NCBI RefSeq assembly: GCF_010365865.1
Contig: NZ_CP048020.1
Location: forward strand, 2,852,001-2,916,000
Direction: 5' to 3'
DNA length: 64,000 nt
From: Treponema vincentii
Lineage (GTDB): Bacteria > Spirochaetota > Spirochaetia > Treponematales > Treponemataceae
Part shown: piece after piece, positions 38,830 through 47,857 of the stretch
Numbering within the stretch: the first letter of the stretch is position 1
Layout of the letters: every line of letters begins with the position of its first letter
Translations under genes and position numbers: made by a program
The notes under the pieces: generated by a model
Told to the model about the DNA's origin: nothing
Seen by the model: only the letters and a program-made list of their open reading frames with translations
Databases searched by the model: none

Positions 38830-38963
38830 ACAGATAGTATTATTTTCTCTCTAAATCCCCCACACACTCGACAACACATATACCATAACATCGGACATGG
38901 GGACAGGCAGTTCAAAACGAATAACGGCAGTACCGCATCGAGCAATAACGAATCAAACTTTCG

Positions 38964-39434
38964 TTAATATTCTCCGGGATGGATGATCACAGAAAACAGC
39001 TCTTTACCGTTTTTATCTGTATAGATGTAAATCAATGTAACCTTATCTTTTCTTATTTGATAGATCATCTGATTTGTTTTTAGCTTTTCCTTTAACATAC
39101 CTTCGGCTGTTTTCTCCACTATTGCCCAGGTCTGTTTATCCATGTCTTCATATACACCGCCGGAAAAGAGATAGGTATAGGCAAGTGCATGCTGATCTTC
39201 CTTGTATTCAAGCTTTGTTAGAGTAGTCGCTTCATCAACCTCTATGGGGCATTGCTTTGTTACCCCTTCCGCCATAGCGTGATATATCCTGGCATTCTTA
39301 TGGGTGTCTTCAGAAGCTGCATGAGGTCCCTTTTTAGATGTACTGCCCATTGTCTGGCAAGAGAAGAGGCAAACTAAACACGCAGTTACGAGGAATCCTA
39401 ATGCGATTCGTTTCGCATTTCTAAGTAATTTCAT
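38964..39434 (-). CDS. Small lipoprotein of unknown function
   Basis: 156 residues. Signal peptide with lipobox LFSC (Cys about 26). Mature part starts with a polar linker and then a mixed alpha/beta region with YTDKNGKELFSVIIHPGEY at the end. AGGGGAG 8 bases before the ATG. No family recognised. Convergent with dinB. Confidence 0.6.
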   Translation of the reverse strand: MKLLRNAKRIALGFLVTACLVCLFSCQTMGSTSKKGPHAASEDTHKNARIYHAMAEGVTKQCPIEVDEATTLTKLEYKEDQHALAYTYLFSGGVYEDMDKQTWAIVEKTAEGMLKEKLKTNQMIYQIRKDKVTLIYIYTDKNGKELFSVIIHPGEY

Positions 39435-39762
39435 ATATAATCTCCCCTATAAAGGATTTCAACATTTCCGCCGCCCTCTATCATGGGGAAAAATGTACCA
39501 CAGTTTCCTGTTTATGAAAAGATAAGGAGATTTTTAAGGGAGGTGGGTAATATTGAGAATTTCCATATTTTTTGTACAATAAGTCTAATCAAATGAATAA
39601 AAAAAGAACCATGAAATGCGAAAATGCAGCTTAATACAATGTTGAACGGTACCCACACATAGGCTACATAAAAAAAGCCCTCTGCATAATGACTATACAG
39701 AGAGCTTTTTAGTTAGTTTCCGATGCCTCGGCCAATCTTAATTCCGATTGATCGGGAACCCC
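39435..39762. other. Intergenic region between hsp20 and lipoprotein
   Basis: 328 bases. It contains the hsp20 terminator (39676-39706) and presumably the lipoprotein promoter. Short start-stop frames only; I see no gene. Confidence 0.6.
39676..39706 (-). terminator. Rho-independent terminator of hsp20
   Basis: Minus strand: AAGCTCTCTG ... CAGAGGGCTT followed by T's (complement of the A-run before 39676). One G-T or mismatch in the stem. 57 bases past the hsp20 stop. Confidence 0.75.
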
Positions 39763-40206
39763 TTAGTTTGATTTTATGGCAATCTGCCGACGGGGAGCAA
39801 GCTCCTTACGCGGTATGGTGACGGTCAACACACCGTTTTTAAAGGACGCTTCAACCTTATCTTGATCAATATCCTCAGGTAGCGTAAACCGTCTGACAAA
39901 GTGCCGCTGTGTGCGTTCGCGGATCAGGAATTGTTCGCCGTTCGGTTTTTCTTCCTTCTCTTTTGTTTCTTCGTGGTTGGAAGCAACAGTCAAAACACGT
40001 TCTTTTAAGTGAATGGTAACGTCCTTCTCCGTATAACCGGGAAGATCGATATCCATAATATAGGCGCCGCTTGTTTCGCGCACATCAACAGTCGGATAGC
40101 TTGCATTTGCCAACGGACTGAAAACGCCGAAATGAGGGCTGTCGTGATTTAATGAGTCAAGAACAGAGTCCGCAAATAAGGGATTAAAAATGCTTAATGA
40201 GTTCAT
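39763..40206 (-). CDS. Small heat shock protein Hsp20 (alpha-crystallin family)
   Basis: 147 residues. Alpha-crystallin domain (about 37-140) with DIDLPGYTEKDVTIHL and the C-terminal FKNGVLTVTIPR motif. An ATP-independent holdase that keeps unfolded proteins soluble. Strong GGAGG before the ATG. The 5' leader contains two hairpins (40234-40252 and 40254-40269) and the ribosome site lies between TTTT and AAAA, which could make it temperature-sensitive. Confidence 0.95.
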   Translation of the reverse strand: MNSLSIFNPLFADSVLDSLNHDSPHFGVFSPLANASYPTVDVRETSGAYIMDIDLPGYTEKDVTIHLKERVLTVASNHEETKEKEEKPNGEQFLIRERTQRHFVRRFTLPEDIDQDKVEASFKNGVLTVTIPRKELAPRRQIAIKSN

Positions 40207-40709
40207 AGTTTTCCTCCAAAAGGCTTACAAGTTAGGGTTTTTAGAAAACCCTCGAAGTTTTTCAACTTCAGTAATTATATAGCAACAAGCGTGCCAAGTT
40301 ATACAATATACCTAATAAGAGAATCGGATGAAAAAAGGCTGTTTTGACCGAATAATTCCGCTTATACGGCTTTTTTATAACTTAAAGTAAGCGTTTATCG
40401 GCGTTTTTTAAACAGCTTCAATGGCAAAATCCGACTGTGTAAGGTGTTTACGTCCCGTTTACCGGTATGATGTGTCATTTTATATACCATATTGAGTCAA
40501 TTTTTCCAACACAAAGCAAAATATGTGTCATTATGAAACATATTTTGCTTTTATCATAACTATTACTATTTTTTCTATTTAAAAATCGGGAAATCGGTTA
40601 TACTATCTTTTATTCAATTATTGACAGATAAAAACGATATGTTTACAGTGATATTCTTTACAGCAAAAAAAGCTGTACGAATATCCCATAGACGCATCCG
40701 GAGGCGGAC
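40207..40709. other. Long divergent intergenic region hsp20 / decarboxylase
   Basis: 503 bases without a convincing gene. It contains the hsp20 leader hairpins, a strong 14-bp perfect stem at 40513-40526/40538-40551 (loop GTCATTATGAA, T-run after), and the promoter at 40621. The hairpin is not at the end of any annotated gene; a small RNA is possible but not shown. Confidence 0.5.
40621..40649 (+). promoter_or_regulatory. Promoter of the ornithine-type decarboxylase
   Basis: TTGACA (40621-40626), 17-base spacer, TACAGT (40644-40649). Start site would be about 55 bases before the ATG. Confidence 0.55.
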
Positions 40710-41879
40710 ATGAACGTAACCGATTATATGAGTGAAAGCGACTGGAAAAAGCTGGTGCAATTTTCCGAAAAACTCGAAACTCCCTGTGTTGTTATCAATT
40801 TGGATCGCATTAAAAAAAATTACCTTGAATTAAAAAAGTTATTTTCCCCCGCAGATATTTACTATGCAGTGAAAGCAAATCCCCATGAAGAAATTTTAAA
40901 GCTCCTAATCGATTTAGGAGCCAATTTCGATATCGCCTCACGCTACGAGCTTAATAAAATCCTCGCTTTGGGAATCACTCCGGATCGTCTCAGCTATGGG
41001 AATACGATTAAAAAAGCAAAAGACATTGCCTATTTTTATGAAAAAGGTATCCGGCTGTTCGTTACCGACAGTAAAGAAGATTTGAAAAATATTGCAAAAT
41101 ATGCTCCTCAATCGCATATCTATGTCCGCATCTTGGTTGAAAATACCAATAGTGCCGACTGGCCGCTTTCCCGTAAGTTCGGCTGCCACCCCGATATGGC
41201 GTATGATCTCTGCATTTTGGCGAAAGAACTCGGCCTTATTCCTTACGGGATTTCATTCCATGTCGGCAGTCAGCAACGGGATATCGGACAATGGGACGAT
41301 GCTATTGCAAAAACAAAGTATCTGATGAGCTCTCTTGAAGAAGAAGAAGATATCGAGCTCAAGATGATCAATATGGGAGGCGGTTTTCCTGCCCCGTATG
41401 TGGTGCCGACCAATGAACTTTCCGAATATGCAAGCGAAATTAACCGCTATCTTGATGACGATTTCGGCGATGAGCGGCCGCGTATTATCCTTGAACCGGG
41501 AAGATCTATGGTGGGCGATGCAGGAGTTCTCGTTACCGAGGTTATTACGGTTTCACGAAAGAATAACACGGCTTTACAGCGCTGGGTTTATGTAGATGCC
41601 GGCGTCTTCAACGGATTAGTGGAAACGCTGAACGAGAGCATCAAATATCCTATCGTTACCTCGAAGGATTCTAATTGCAGCAAGCGCGGGGAGGTTATTC
41701 TCGCTGGGCCAACTTGCGACAGCATGGATATTATGTATGAAAAATATAAATACCAACTTCCGATCAATCTAAAACCGGGCGATAGGGTATACTTTCTTAG
41801 TGCCGGCGCATATACGGCGACTTATGCATCTGTAGAATTTAACGGCTTTCCACCGCTTAAAACCTATATTATAAAATAA
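40710..41879 (+). CDS. PLP-dependent ornithine/lysine-type decarboxylase (fold III)
   Basis: 389 residues. PLP Lys in YYAVKANP (about 51-58), HVGSQ (about 188-192), GGGFP Gly-rich phosphate loop (about 220-224), EPGRSM (about 258-263), and GPTCDSMD (about 331-338) with the catalytic Cys-Asp, the eukaryote-like ornithine decarboxylase signature. Makes putrescine (or cadaverine), linking to the PotABC importer in this window. GGAGG site before the ATG. Substrate choice between ornithine, lysine and diaminopimelate cannot be settled by eye; the short length and GPTCDSxD favour ornithine. Confidence 0.85.
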   Translation: MNVTDYMSESDWKKLVQFSEKLETPCVVINLDRIKKNYLELKKLFSPADIYYAVKANPHEEILKLLIDLGANFDIASRYELNKILALGITPDRLSYGNTIKKAKDIAYFYEKGIRLFVTDSKEDLKNIAKYAPQSHIYVRILVENTNSADWPLSRKFGCHPDMAYDLCILAKELGLIPYGISFHVGSQQRDIGQWDDAIAKTKYLMSSLEEEEDIELKMINMGGGFPAPYVVPTNELSEYASEINRYLDDDFGDERPRIILEPGRSMVGDAGVLVTEVITVSRKNNTALQRWVYVDAGVFNGLVETLNESIKYPIVTSKDSNCSKRGEVILAGPTCDSMDIMYEKYKYQLPINLKPGDRVYFLSAGAYTATYASVEFNGFPPLKTYIIK

Positions 41880-41882
41880 AAA

Positions 41883-41913
41883 AACGGCACAAAGATAACA
41901 TCTTTGTGCCGTT
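41883..41913 (-). terminator. Terminator hairpin between decarboxylase and flavodoxin
   Basis: Perfect 14-bp stem AACGGCACAAAGAT/ATCTTTGTGCCGTT with loop of 3. T-run lies on the minus-strand side (complement of the A-run 41877-41884), so it mainly serves the flavodoxin gene; it may slow both convergent transcripts. Confidence 0.85.
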
Positions 41914-41931
41914 CATTACCGTATCTTACGG

Positions 41932-42357
41932 TTATTTCGCGAACCGTTCGCCGAATTCCTTGCACTTTTTCTGTGCTTCTTCATCGGGATCGTCATAGGC
42001 AATGAGGCCTTCTTCAAACACATCGGCTCCGTCTCGCTTTGCGCGTTCTACCCATGTCTGCATCCATTCACCGTCTGCCCATTCGTAAGAACCGAACAGT
42101 GCAATTTTGCGACCTGAAAGTTTATTTTCGATAGAAGCAAAGAACGGTTCAAATTCATCCGGTTCAAGTTCCTCAGAACCCATCGCAGGGCAGCCAAAAG
42201 CGATTTTGTCATAGCTATCCAATTTATCCGCACTGAACTGCGAAACAGGGAATAATTCAGCCTGTGCTCCGCCGGCTTTCAGTCCATCCATAATACAATG
42301 AGCCATTTTTTCGGTATGACCGGTTCCGCTCCAAAATACTACTGCAACTTTTGCCAT
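41932..42357 (-). CDS. Flavodoxin
   Basis: 141 residues, the short-chain flavodoxin length. FMN phosphate loop [11 protein letters not shown] (about 9-19), and the isoalloxazine-stacking regions [10 protein letters not shown] (about 55-64) and [11 protein letters not shown] (about 88-98). Electron carrier in the cytoplasm. It stands before DUF3793 in the transcription direction's opposite end; both are leftward with 51 bases between. Confidence 0.95.
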   Translation of the reverse strand: MAKVAVVFWSGTGHTEKMAHCIMDGLKAGGAQAELFPVSQFSADKLDSYDKIAFGCPAMGSEELEPDEFEPFFASIENKLSGRKIALFGSYEWADGEWMQTWVERAKRDGADVFEEGLIAYDDPDEEAQKKCKEFGERFAK

Positions 42358-42408
42358 AGCAAACTCCTTATAAAGTGTGATGAGAATAATAGAAGTATTA
42401 TTCTGTCA

Positions 42409-42993
42409 TTAAGCGGCACAAACAATCTCAAAGATCGTCATGCCGCTTTTTATCTGTAAAGCAAAACGCTCTTTACATTCCGTATACTGATGGAATACTT
42501 GTAATGCCTGTTCGGGATTGCTGTATACTTTCCAATACCCGCAAAACAGACAATTTTGTCCGCCCGTTTTTACATACTGCATTACATCGTCGGCAGGATA
42601 CCCTAAAAAAAGTCCGATCTCGTGCGGAAAGCTTTTTTCTTGCTCTCTGCTCCGTGTTCCTATAAAATCAGACATCCGCTCTTTTAACCGCATGATAATT
42701 GCATCGAGCCCACATTCCGGCAGATACCCGAAATATCGTAGCGCCACTGCCACTTGAGGCTGAAAACAAAGGCAAGTAAGCAAATCCTTCCGATATACTA
42801 ATACTTGGGTGCGATTTTCGCATACGCAAAGCGGCGTAAAATATATCCCTTGCTCATTCAACATTTCATTATAAGTATCGCACCATTGGATATCGGTACT
42901 TGGAAACGACACAAGGTTCGCCGGTTTAATTCCTGCCAGACAGGGAGCCGCATGACGGGCAAGGGCTGCTTCAACGTAAGCGTGCGGTAACAT
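42409..42993 (-). CDS. DUF3793 family protein
   Basis: 194 residues from ATG 42993. LARHAAPCLAGIKPANLVSF at the N terminus and GLFLGYPADDV with NCLFCGYWKVY are typical of DUF3793. The family often sits beside flavodoxin genes, as here, suggesting a redox or haem-related job; no activity is known to me. A longer frame from 43062 lacks similarity before this Met. Weak ribosome site. Confidence 0.75.
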   Translation of the reverse strand: MLPHAYVEAALARHAAPCLAGIKPANLVSFPSTDIQWCDTYNEMLNEQGIYFTPLCVCENRTQVLVYRKDLLTCLCFQPQVAVALRYFGYLPECGLDAIIMRLKERMSDFIGTRSREQEKSFPHEIGLFLGYPADDVMQYVKTGGQNCLFCGYWKVYSNPEQALQVFHQYTECKERFALQIKSGMTIFEIVCAA

Positions 42994-43147
42994 GTTTCTA
43001 TTATGAGCATAGAACTTGAAAAATGTCAACCGTGAATAACTGGAATTTTCGGGCAAATGCATCAGGCCGTTTTTTTAACAGTCTCCTGATTTTGCGATTT
43101 ATATTTATCCGTCTGATGTGTTCGCCCTGTATACTTAAATATTATAC

Positions 43148-43176
43148 TTGACAATATATTATATTATAAATAGTAT
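43148..43176 (+). promoter_or_regulatory. Promoter of msrC
   Basis: TTGACA (43148-43153), 17-base AT-rich spacer, TAGTAT (43171-43176). About 74 bases of leader before the ATG. Confidence 0.55.
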
Positions 43177-43256
43177 TGTAACGTTTAAAGAAACACCACG
43201 GGCAGTATTAAAAACGGATTGTTGATCTTAGTTAAAGATAAAAGTAGGAGCGAAAG

Positions 43257-43694
43257 ATGAAAGAAAAATTAGCTCAATATCGTGCATTAATCGAAAGCGA
43301 AACCGATGTTATCGCGGTAATGGCAAATACCAGCGCGTTTATCATGGAAAATATTTCCGGCTTAAATTGGGCGGGGTTTTATCAAATGAAAGGTGATGAA
43401 TTGGTACTGGGGCCATTTCAAGGCCGACCGGCTTGCTATCGAATTGGTTATGGAAAAGGTGTTTGCGGACATTGTGCGGTCAGTCGAAAAACGATCATGG
43501 TACCCGATGTACACGCTTTTCCCGGGCACATTGCCTGCGATGCGGCAAGTAAAAGTGAACTGGTTGTACCGATTATTCACAACAGTATTTTATTCGGTGT
43601 AATTGATCTCGATGCTCCCGAATACGATCATTTTACCGATACCGACAAGTGCCTTATCGAGGCTATCGCTGAGATATTTTCCCAAAAATTGTAG
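43257..43694 (+). CDS. msrC: Free methionine-(R)-sulfoxide reductase (GAF domain)
   Basis: 145 residues, one GAF domain. The three family Cys sites are in place: GKGVCGHCA (about 67-75) with two Cys, and GHIACDAASKSELVVP (about 95-110) with the catalytic Cys. Reduces free Met-R-sulfoxide. AGGAGCGAAAG before the ATG. Upstream is a good promoter. Confidence 0.92.
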   Translation: MKEKLAQYRALIESETDVIAVMANTSAFIMENISGLNWAGFYQMKGDELVLGPFQGRPACYRIGYGKGVCGHCAVSRKTIMVPDVHAFPGHIACDAASKSELVVPIIHNSILFGVIDLDAPEYDHFTDTDKCLIEAIAEIFSQKL

Positions 43695-43761
43695 AAGGGG
43701 ACTTCTAAGAGTCTCGTTTTTTTACGTGCTCAAAATAGTCTGCAAGGAGTAATTCACCTCT

Positions 43762-45210
43762 ATGAAAAAGATTGTTTGTATAACGGTATGGTTATCCGCG
43801 GCCTTTGTTCTTTTTGCTCAAACGGAAACAGGAGCGGCTCAAGATTCAGTGTATCAAAAGCTCTTACAGTACCGTGTTGAACATGATAGCAATTACCGGC
43901 AGCTGCAAATGCAGGCGGATATCGCAGCCAATAAAGCAGAAAAAGCAAAAACCGAATCGTTAGTAACAATGGAAGTCGGCAGCGGAAATACGCAGCTTGT
44001 TCTTAATACGGATGCGAATAAACGAGGTATTACAACCGAACCGTATGCAAATATCGCATTACCTTCGTACAATAATACAGGCATAAAACTGAGCGTACCG
44101 TATAGTAAAGTAGGGCAGCGGCAAGAAACCGGCGCCGAGGTTTCTGTGTCTACCGATATCTATTCCAAAAATGCAGAAGCGAAAAAATATACGCTTAACC
44201 TTGCGCAATCCGCGGCAGATCAAGCGCGGCGGGCAAAAGAAGAAGGTTTGGCGCTTGCTGAAAAGCAGTTCCTTCAAGATATTCAGCGGCTTTTGGACGA
44301 TTATACAACACTCCTTGATAAAGAACTGAGCGAAGTAAAAGCTGAGATTCAATATAGTCAAACAAAGGCACAAGGCTATGCCGACAGTTCTACAAAAATG
44401 CGTACGGCCAATTTAGAGCTGCTGGGTGCAAAACGGGAACATCAGAATGCGGATTTTAACTTTTCGGCGTCATACCATGTTTTTGCAGAAAGCTGCGGTC
44501 TTACAACCGATGAAAAACCTCAAATGTTTTTAACGTCGCTATGGGATTCCATCCCCATACAAAAGGCCGCGGATATTGAACAGTATCCTCAAGCTGCTTA
44601 TAAAAAACTTGTTGAAGCGGAGCAACAGCATACGCAAAATGCAGCGAAACGGGATATTGAACTGTCTCCGTTTTCCATCGGTGCAGACGCTGGTTATAAA
44701 TTGCGTAATACGAAAATCGGCAGCGCCTCCGCAAAAAATGAACATTCCGTCTTAGGCGGATTGAGTATGCAATTTCCCGGAGGGAAGGCGTACACCGGCG
44801 TCGAGGTTCCGCTTTCCGATCCTAAAAACACGGCAATTAAACTGTCATTCAGCTGGAATCCTTTTTCGATTCAGTATCGGAAACTCGATAAAAAAAATGC
44901 CGAGCTTGAAGATGCGATTGAACGGCTTAAAATTGAAGATGCAAAGGAACAGTATCAAAAACAGCTCCATACCAATAAAACAGCGAAGGAGCAGATGATA
45001 TGGCAGCAAACGGCGACAGCGGATGAATTAAGCATCTATAAGCAAAACGCCGATGACCATGCCCAATGGTACCGCAACGGTGTTATCAGCAAGGTGGAAA
45101 GCCTGCAAGCAGAACTTGAGTATAAAAAAGCGGAAGTCCGCTATGCAAAGGCTAAAACAGCCGTTATGATTTTCAATATCGATACGGCGCTGCTGTTTGA
45201 AAAGCGGTAA
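43762..45210 (+). CDS. TolC-like outer-membrane efflux protein
   Basis: 482 residues. Signal peptide (about 1-19). Two long coiled-coil halves (about 30-80 and 145-245; again 365-470) separated by strand-rich stretches, the TolC two-repeat design, though divergent. AAGGAG site. First gene of an export operon with HlyD protein, ABC ATPase and two FtsX-like permeases, so it is the outer-membrane exit duct of a MacAB-TolC-like machine. Confidence 0.75.
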   Translation: MKKIVCITVWLSAAFVLFAQTETGAAQDSVYQKLLQYRVEHDSNYRQLQMQADIAANKAEKAKTESLVTMEVGSGNTQLVLNTDANKRGITTEPYANIALPSYNNTGIKLSVPYSKVGQRQETGAEVSVSTDIYSKNAEAKKYTLNLAQSAADQARRAKEEGLALAEKQFLQDIQRLLDDYTTLLDKELSEVKAEIQYSQTKAQGYADSSTKMRTANLELLGAKREHQNADFNFSASYHVFAESCGLTTDEKPQMFLTSLWDSIPIQKAADIEQYPQAAYKKLVEAEQQHTQNAAKRDIELSPFSIGADAGYKLRNTKIGSASAKNEHSVLGGLSMQFPGGKAYTGVEVPLSDPKNTAIKLSFSWNPFSIQYRKLDKKNAELEDAIERLKIEDAKEQYQKQLHTNKTAKEQMIWQQTATADELSIYKQNADDHAQWYRNGVISKVESLQAELEYKKAEVRYAKAKTAVMIFNIDTALLFEKR

Positions 45211-45235
45211 CTAAACTACTAATTTGGAGGACACG

Positions 45236-46234
45236 ATGAGTATCAATAAACAGCCGCTGACAGCACGGCAGCGGAAATCGAAGAAAACGAGAATTATTGT
45301 TATTGTATGCATAGCGGCGTTGGTAGGCAGCTGGTATATTTTTATGAAGCCTAAAAGCACAAAAACAGGTGATTTGCCACCTTTGACGGTAAAAAAGGAA
45401 ATCGAACACAATCAAATTGAGGTGTCCGGTTATATCGAAGCGGCACAAACGCAGGTTTTGGAGGCACCCGGCGAGGGGTTTATCGAACAGGTGCTGGTAA
45501 AAGAAGGCGACAGAGTAAAAAAAGGCGCATTGCTTTTTGCGCTTGATACCGACAAACAGAGTTATGCTGTTGCAGAACATGCTTTTGCGATAAAACGGGA
45601 GCAAATTAACGGAGCCTCGCAAAAGCTGAGCTTGATGGAGCAAGAACAGCGGCTTTTGGAAAAACAGCTCGCCGACCGTAAGGTGTATGCCAAATTTGAC
45701 GGCATCGTTGCTGCCTTAAAAATTACGCAGGGGCAATACGCCAAGGCAAAAGATACCTTCGGCACACTGATTGACCGCAGTTTTCTTAAAGCCACGGTCG
45801 AAATTGCCGAAAGCGATGCGTCTCGCCTTGCAGTCGGACAAAAAGTTGATATGACATTTCCCGCCGAACCGGATATTAAAGTGCAGGCGGAGGTTATTTC
45901 TTATCCGGCAATCGCACGCCTAACCAGCCTTGGGCGGACGGTTGTCGATACGCTGATCCGGCTGGATAATCCGCCGGAGAAAATTCTTCCCGGTTATTCT
46001 TTTAATGGAATCATCGTAACGGGCGCCGACTCCGAAGCGCTTATAGTAGAGCAAGATGCCATCCGTTATGTGGAAGGAAAGCCGTTTGTCGATAAAGTTG
46101 TTGGCAATACCACACAGGAAATTGCGGTAACCGTCGAACCGTATATTAAAGGCTTTGTGAAGATTCTCTCCGGCGTGCAAGAAAACGATGTGTTGAAAAA
46201 TCAAGCAAAACTGAACAACGATAGAGATTTCTAG
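45236..46234 (+). CDS. HlyD/MacA-type periplasmic adaptor
   Basis: 332 residues from the ATG at 45236 with GGAGG upstream (an in-frame TTG three codons earlier is less likely). One N-terminal membrane helix (about 19-38), biotinyl-lipoyl halves (EAPGEGFIEQVLVKEGDRVKKGALLF about 81-106; VYAKFDGIVAALKITQGQYAK) flanking a short coiled coil, and a beta-barrel domain. Bridges inner-membrane ABC components to the TolC-like protein. 25 bases after that gene. Confidence 0.85.
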   Translation: MSINKQPLTARQRKSKKTRIIVIVCIAALVGSWYIFMKPKSTKTGDLPPLTVKKEIEHNQIEVSGYIEAAQTQVLEAPGEGFIEQVLVKEGDRVKKGALLFALDTDKQSYAVAEHAFAIKREQINGASQKLSLMEQEQRLLEKQLADRKVYAKFDGIVAALKITQGQYAKAKDTFGTLIDRSFLKATVEIAESDASRLAVGQKVDMTFPAEPDIKVQAEVISYPAIARLTSLGRTVVDTLIRLDNPPEKILPGYSFNGIIVTGADSEALIVEQDAIRYVEGKPFVDKVVGNTTQEIAVTVEPYIKGFVKILSGVQENDVLKNQAKLNNDRDF

Positions 46235-46244
46235 GAGACGTGTA

Positions 46245-46952
46245 GTGAAAACAGGGATGATTGTCTCCCTTGATTCGGTGGTAAAAACCTTTTTTATGGG
46301 AGAAAACGAAGTACATGCCTTGCGCAGCGTCTCGTTCGATATACCGGAAGGGAGCTTTGTTTCGCTTATGGGGCCGTCCGGTTCAGGTAAAACGACGTGT
46401 ATGAATATGATCGGCTGCCTTGACCGCCCGACGGCAGGCGCCATCTATGTTGACGGAGAAAACACTGCCGAAATGAGCGAAAAAGATTTGGCGTTTTTGC
46501 GGAATAGAACGATTGGGTTTGTCTTTCAGCAGTATTTTCTTCTGCCCACGCTTACCATTCTCGAAAACGTGATGCTGCCGCTTCGGTATCAGGGGCTGCC
46601 TGCCTCTGAACGGAAGAAACTTGCTGCCGAAGAGCTGGACAAAGTGGGTTTAAGCAACCGCCTCAAGCACCGTCCGAGCGAGCTGTCGGGCGGACAAAAA
46701 CAGCGTGTCGCTATTGCCCGCGCCCTTGTAACCCGTCCTAAACTGATTCTTGCCGACGAGCCGACCGGAGCGCTCGATTCCGAAACAGGTCAGTCCGTAC
46801 TCGATCTTTTTTTTGACATAAACCGGCAGGGTACGGCAGTTATTATTGTTACCCATGATCCGGACATCGGTGCGATGGCGCCGCGTTCCATTCATCTTAA
46901 AGACGGAAAAATCATCTCCGACACGGCAGATAATTTTTTAGAAAATCAATAA
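46245..46952 (+). CDS. MacB/LolD-type ABC transporter ATPase
   Basis: 235 residues. Walker [10 protein letters not shown] (about 45-53), signature [15 protein letters not shown] (about 147-161), Walker [12 protein letters not shown] (about 168-178), switch VTHD. GTG start at 46245 with AGGAG 8 bases before; an ATG four codons on is the alternative. In usual operons the permease follows directly, but here 3.2 kb of cassette DNA intervenes. Confidence 0.93.
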   Translation: MKTGMIVSLDSVVKTFFMGENEVHALRSVSFDIPEGSFVSLMGPSGSGKTTCMNMIGCLDRPTAGAIYVDGENTAEMSEKDLAFLRNRTIGFVFQQYFLLPTLTILENVMLPLRYQGLPASERKKLAAEELDKVGLSNRLKHRPSELSGGQKQRVAIARALVTRPKLILADEPTGALDSETGQSVLDLFFDINRQGTAVIIVTHDPDIGAMAPRSIHLKDGKIISDTADNFLENQ

Positions 46953-47118
46953 CCCCGACGCAAGTATAGGGGTACAGTGCTCAACGTTTCGCACGGTATG
47001 GGATATCCGGCACGGATGCCGGTTGTTCCAAACAGGAACGAGTTTTTTACCTTGCAAAAAACTCGCAGTCAAAAATGTACAAGGATGTACATTTTTGACG
47101 AGGTGGTTGCGTCGGGTT
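46951..47118. repeat. Palindrome cluster B, nested inside an outer inverted repeat
   Basis: Outer arms AACCCCGACGCAA (46951-46963, touching the ATPase stop) and TTGCGTCGGGTT (47107-47118). Inside: ccggc/gccgg around ACGGAT (47007-47022); gttcc/ggaac (47025-47039); gagtttttt/aaaaaactc around ACCTTGC (47040-47064); and a perfect 13-bp stem gtcaaaaatgtac/gtacatttttgac around AAGGAT (47068-47099). Same loop rule as clusters A, C and D. Confidence 0.85.
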
Positions 47119-47129
47119 TAATACCCTTC

Positions 47130-47158
47130 TTGACTTTATTAATGTGCGCACTTACACT
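47130..47158 (+). promoter_or_regulatory. Promoter and palindromic operator of the vapBC-like pair
   Basis: TTGACT (47130-47135), 17-base spacer, TACACT (47153-47158). The spacer contains the 8-bp palindrome GTGCGCAC (47144-47151), a likely autoregulatory operator for the antitoxin. Confidence 0.55.
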
Positions 47159-47178
47159 GTGTTTATAGAGGAGTGTTT

Positions 47179-47403
47179 ATGAAAAATATAACGCTATCAA
47201 TTGATGAAACTGTTTTACAGGCTGGGCGAGAATATGCCAAGAGACATAACATCTCATTTAATTTTCTTGTAAGAAAACTTGTTGAGCAAACGGTTATTCC
47301 CCACAAAGATAACTGGCTTTATGATACTTTTTCGCTTATGGATACATTAAATGCAACATCAAGTGATGAGAAATGGACAAGGGAAGAATTATATCGTGTC
47401 TAA
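47179..47403 (+). CDS. VapB-like antitoxin (ribbon-helix-helix type)
   Basis: 74 residues. MKNITLSIDETVLQAGREYAKRHNISFNFLVRKLVEQ is a ribbon-helix-helix DNA-binding pattern (strand then two helices). The tail (SSDEKWTREELY) would bind the toxin. ATG 47179 with GAGGAG upstream; an in-frame GTG two codons earlier is less well spaced. Overlaps the toxin start by 8 bases, so translation is coupled. Confidence 0.8.
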   Translation: MKNITLSIDETVLQAGREYAKRHNISFNFLVRKLVEQTVIPHKDNWLYDTFSLMDTLNATSSDEKWTREELYRV

Positions 47404-47818
47404 AATATTTATTGATACAAATATACTTGTTTATACCCTTGATTCAAAAGATTCATATAAGCAAGCAAAAGCGCGGAAAATAATGGAAAAAGTTGTAAAC
47501 TTACATCAGCCGGTAATATCAACACAAGTACTCAAAGAATTCTATGTAGTTGCAACAACGAAATTAAAAGCAGATCGAATAATTGTTAAAAATATTATAC
47601 ACAATTTTTGCAATATTGAAATTGTTCAAAATGACTTAGAATTGATAGAGCAAGCAATAGATATTAGTGTAATTTTACAATTATCGTTTTGGGATTCATT
47701 GATAGTAGCTGCTGCTGAAAAAGCAAAATGTGAATATATTATTTCTGAAGATTTAAATTCGGGACAAACATATCGCGGAGTAATGGTAATAAATCCATTT
47801 AAAGAAGATGTTTTCTAA
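47396..47818 (+). CDS. PIN-domain toxin (VapC-like ribonuclease)
   Basis: 140 residues with GTG start overlapping the antitoxin end, GGGAAG upstream. PIN acidic residues: FIDTNILVY (Asp), KEFYV (Glu), FWDSLIVAAAEKAKCEYIISEDL (Asp). Likely an RNA-cleaving toxin neutralised by the preceding protein. The stop is followed at once by the attC-like CTAACGCCCGCTTCAACCTG, so the pair is carried as a gene cassette. Confidence 0.88.
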   Translation: MSKIFIDTNILVYTLDSKDSYKQAKARKIMEKVVNLHQPVISTQVLKEFYVVATTKLKADRIIVKNIIHNFCNIEIVQNDLELIEQAIDISVILQLSFWDSLIVAAAEKAKCEYIISEDLNSGQTYRGVMVINPFKEDVF

Positions 47819-47846
47819 CGCCCGCTTCAACCTGACATTGCTATGT
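47812..47846 (+). other. Degenerate attC-like cassette end
   Basis: CTAACGCCCGCTTCAACCTG directly after the toxin stop shares CTAAC...CGCTTCAACCTGACATT with the site at 48003. The inverse core departs from RYYYAAC at the first base, and no GTTRRRY partner is close, so it is partial. Confidence 0.5.
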
Positions 47847-47857
47847 ACTTTAACCGT

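Noticed and set aside
39763-40320. CIRCE (HrcA) operator for hsp20
   Set aside because: I looked for TTAGCACTC-N9-GAGTGCTAA on both strands and did not see it.
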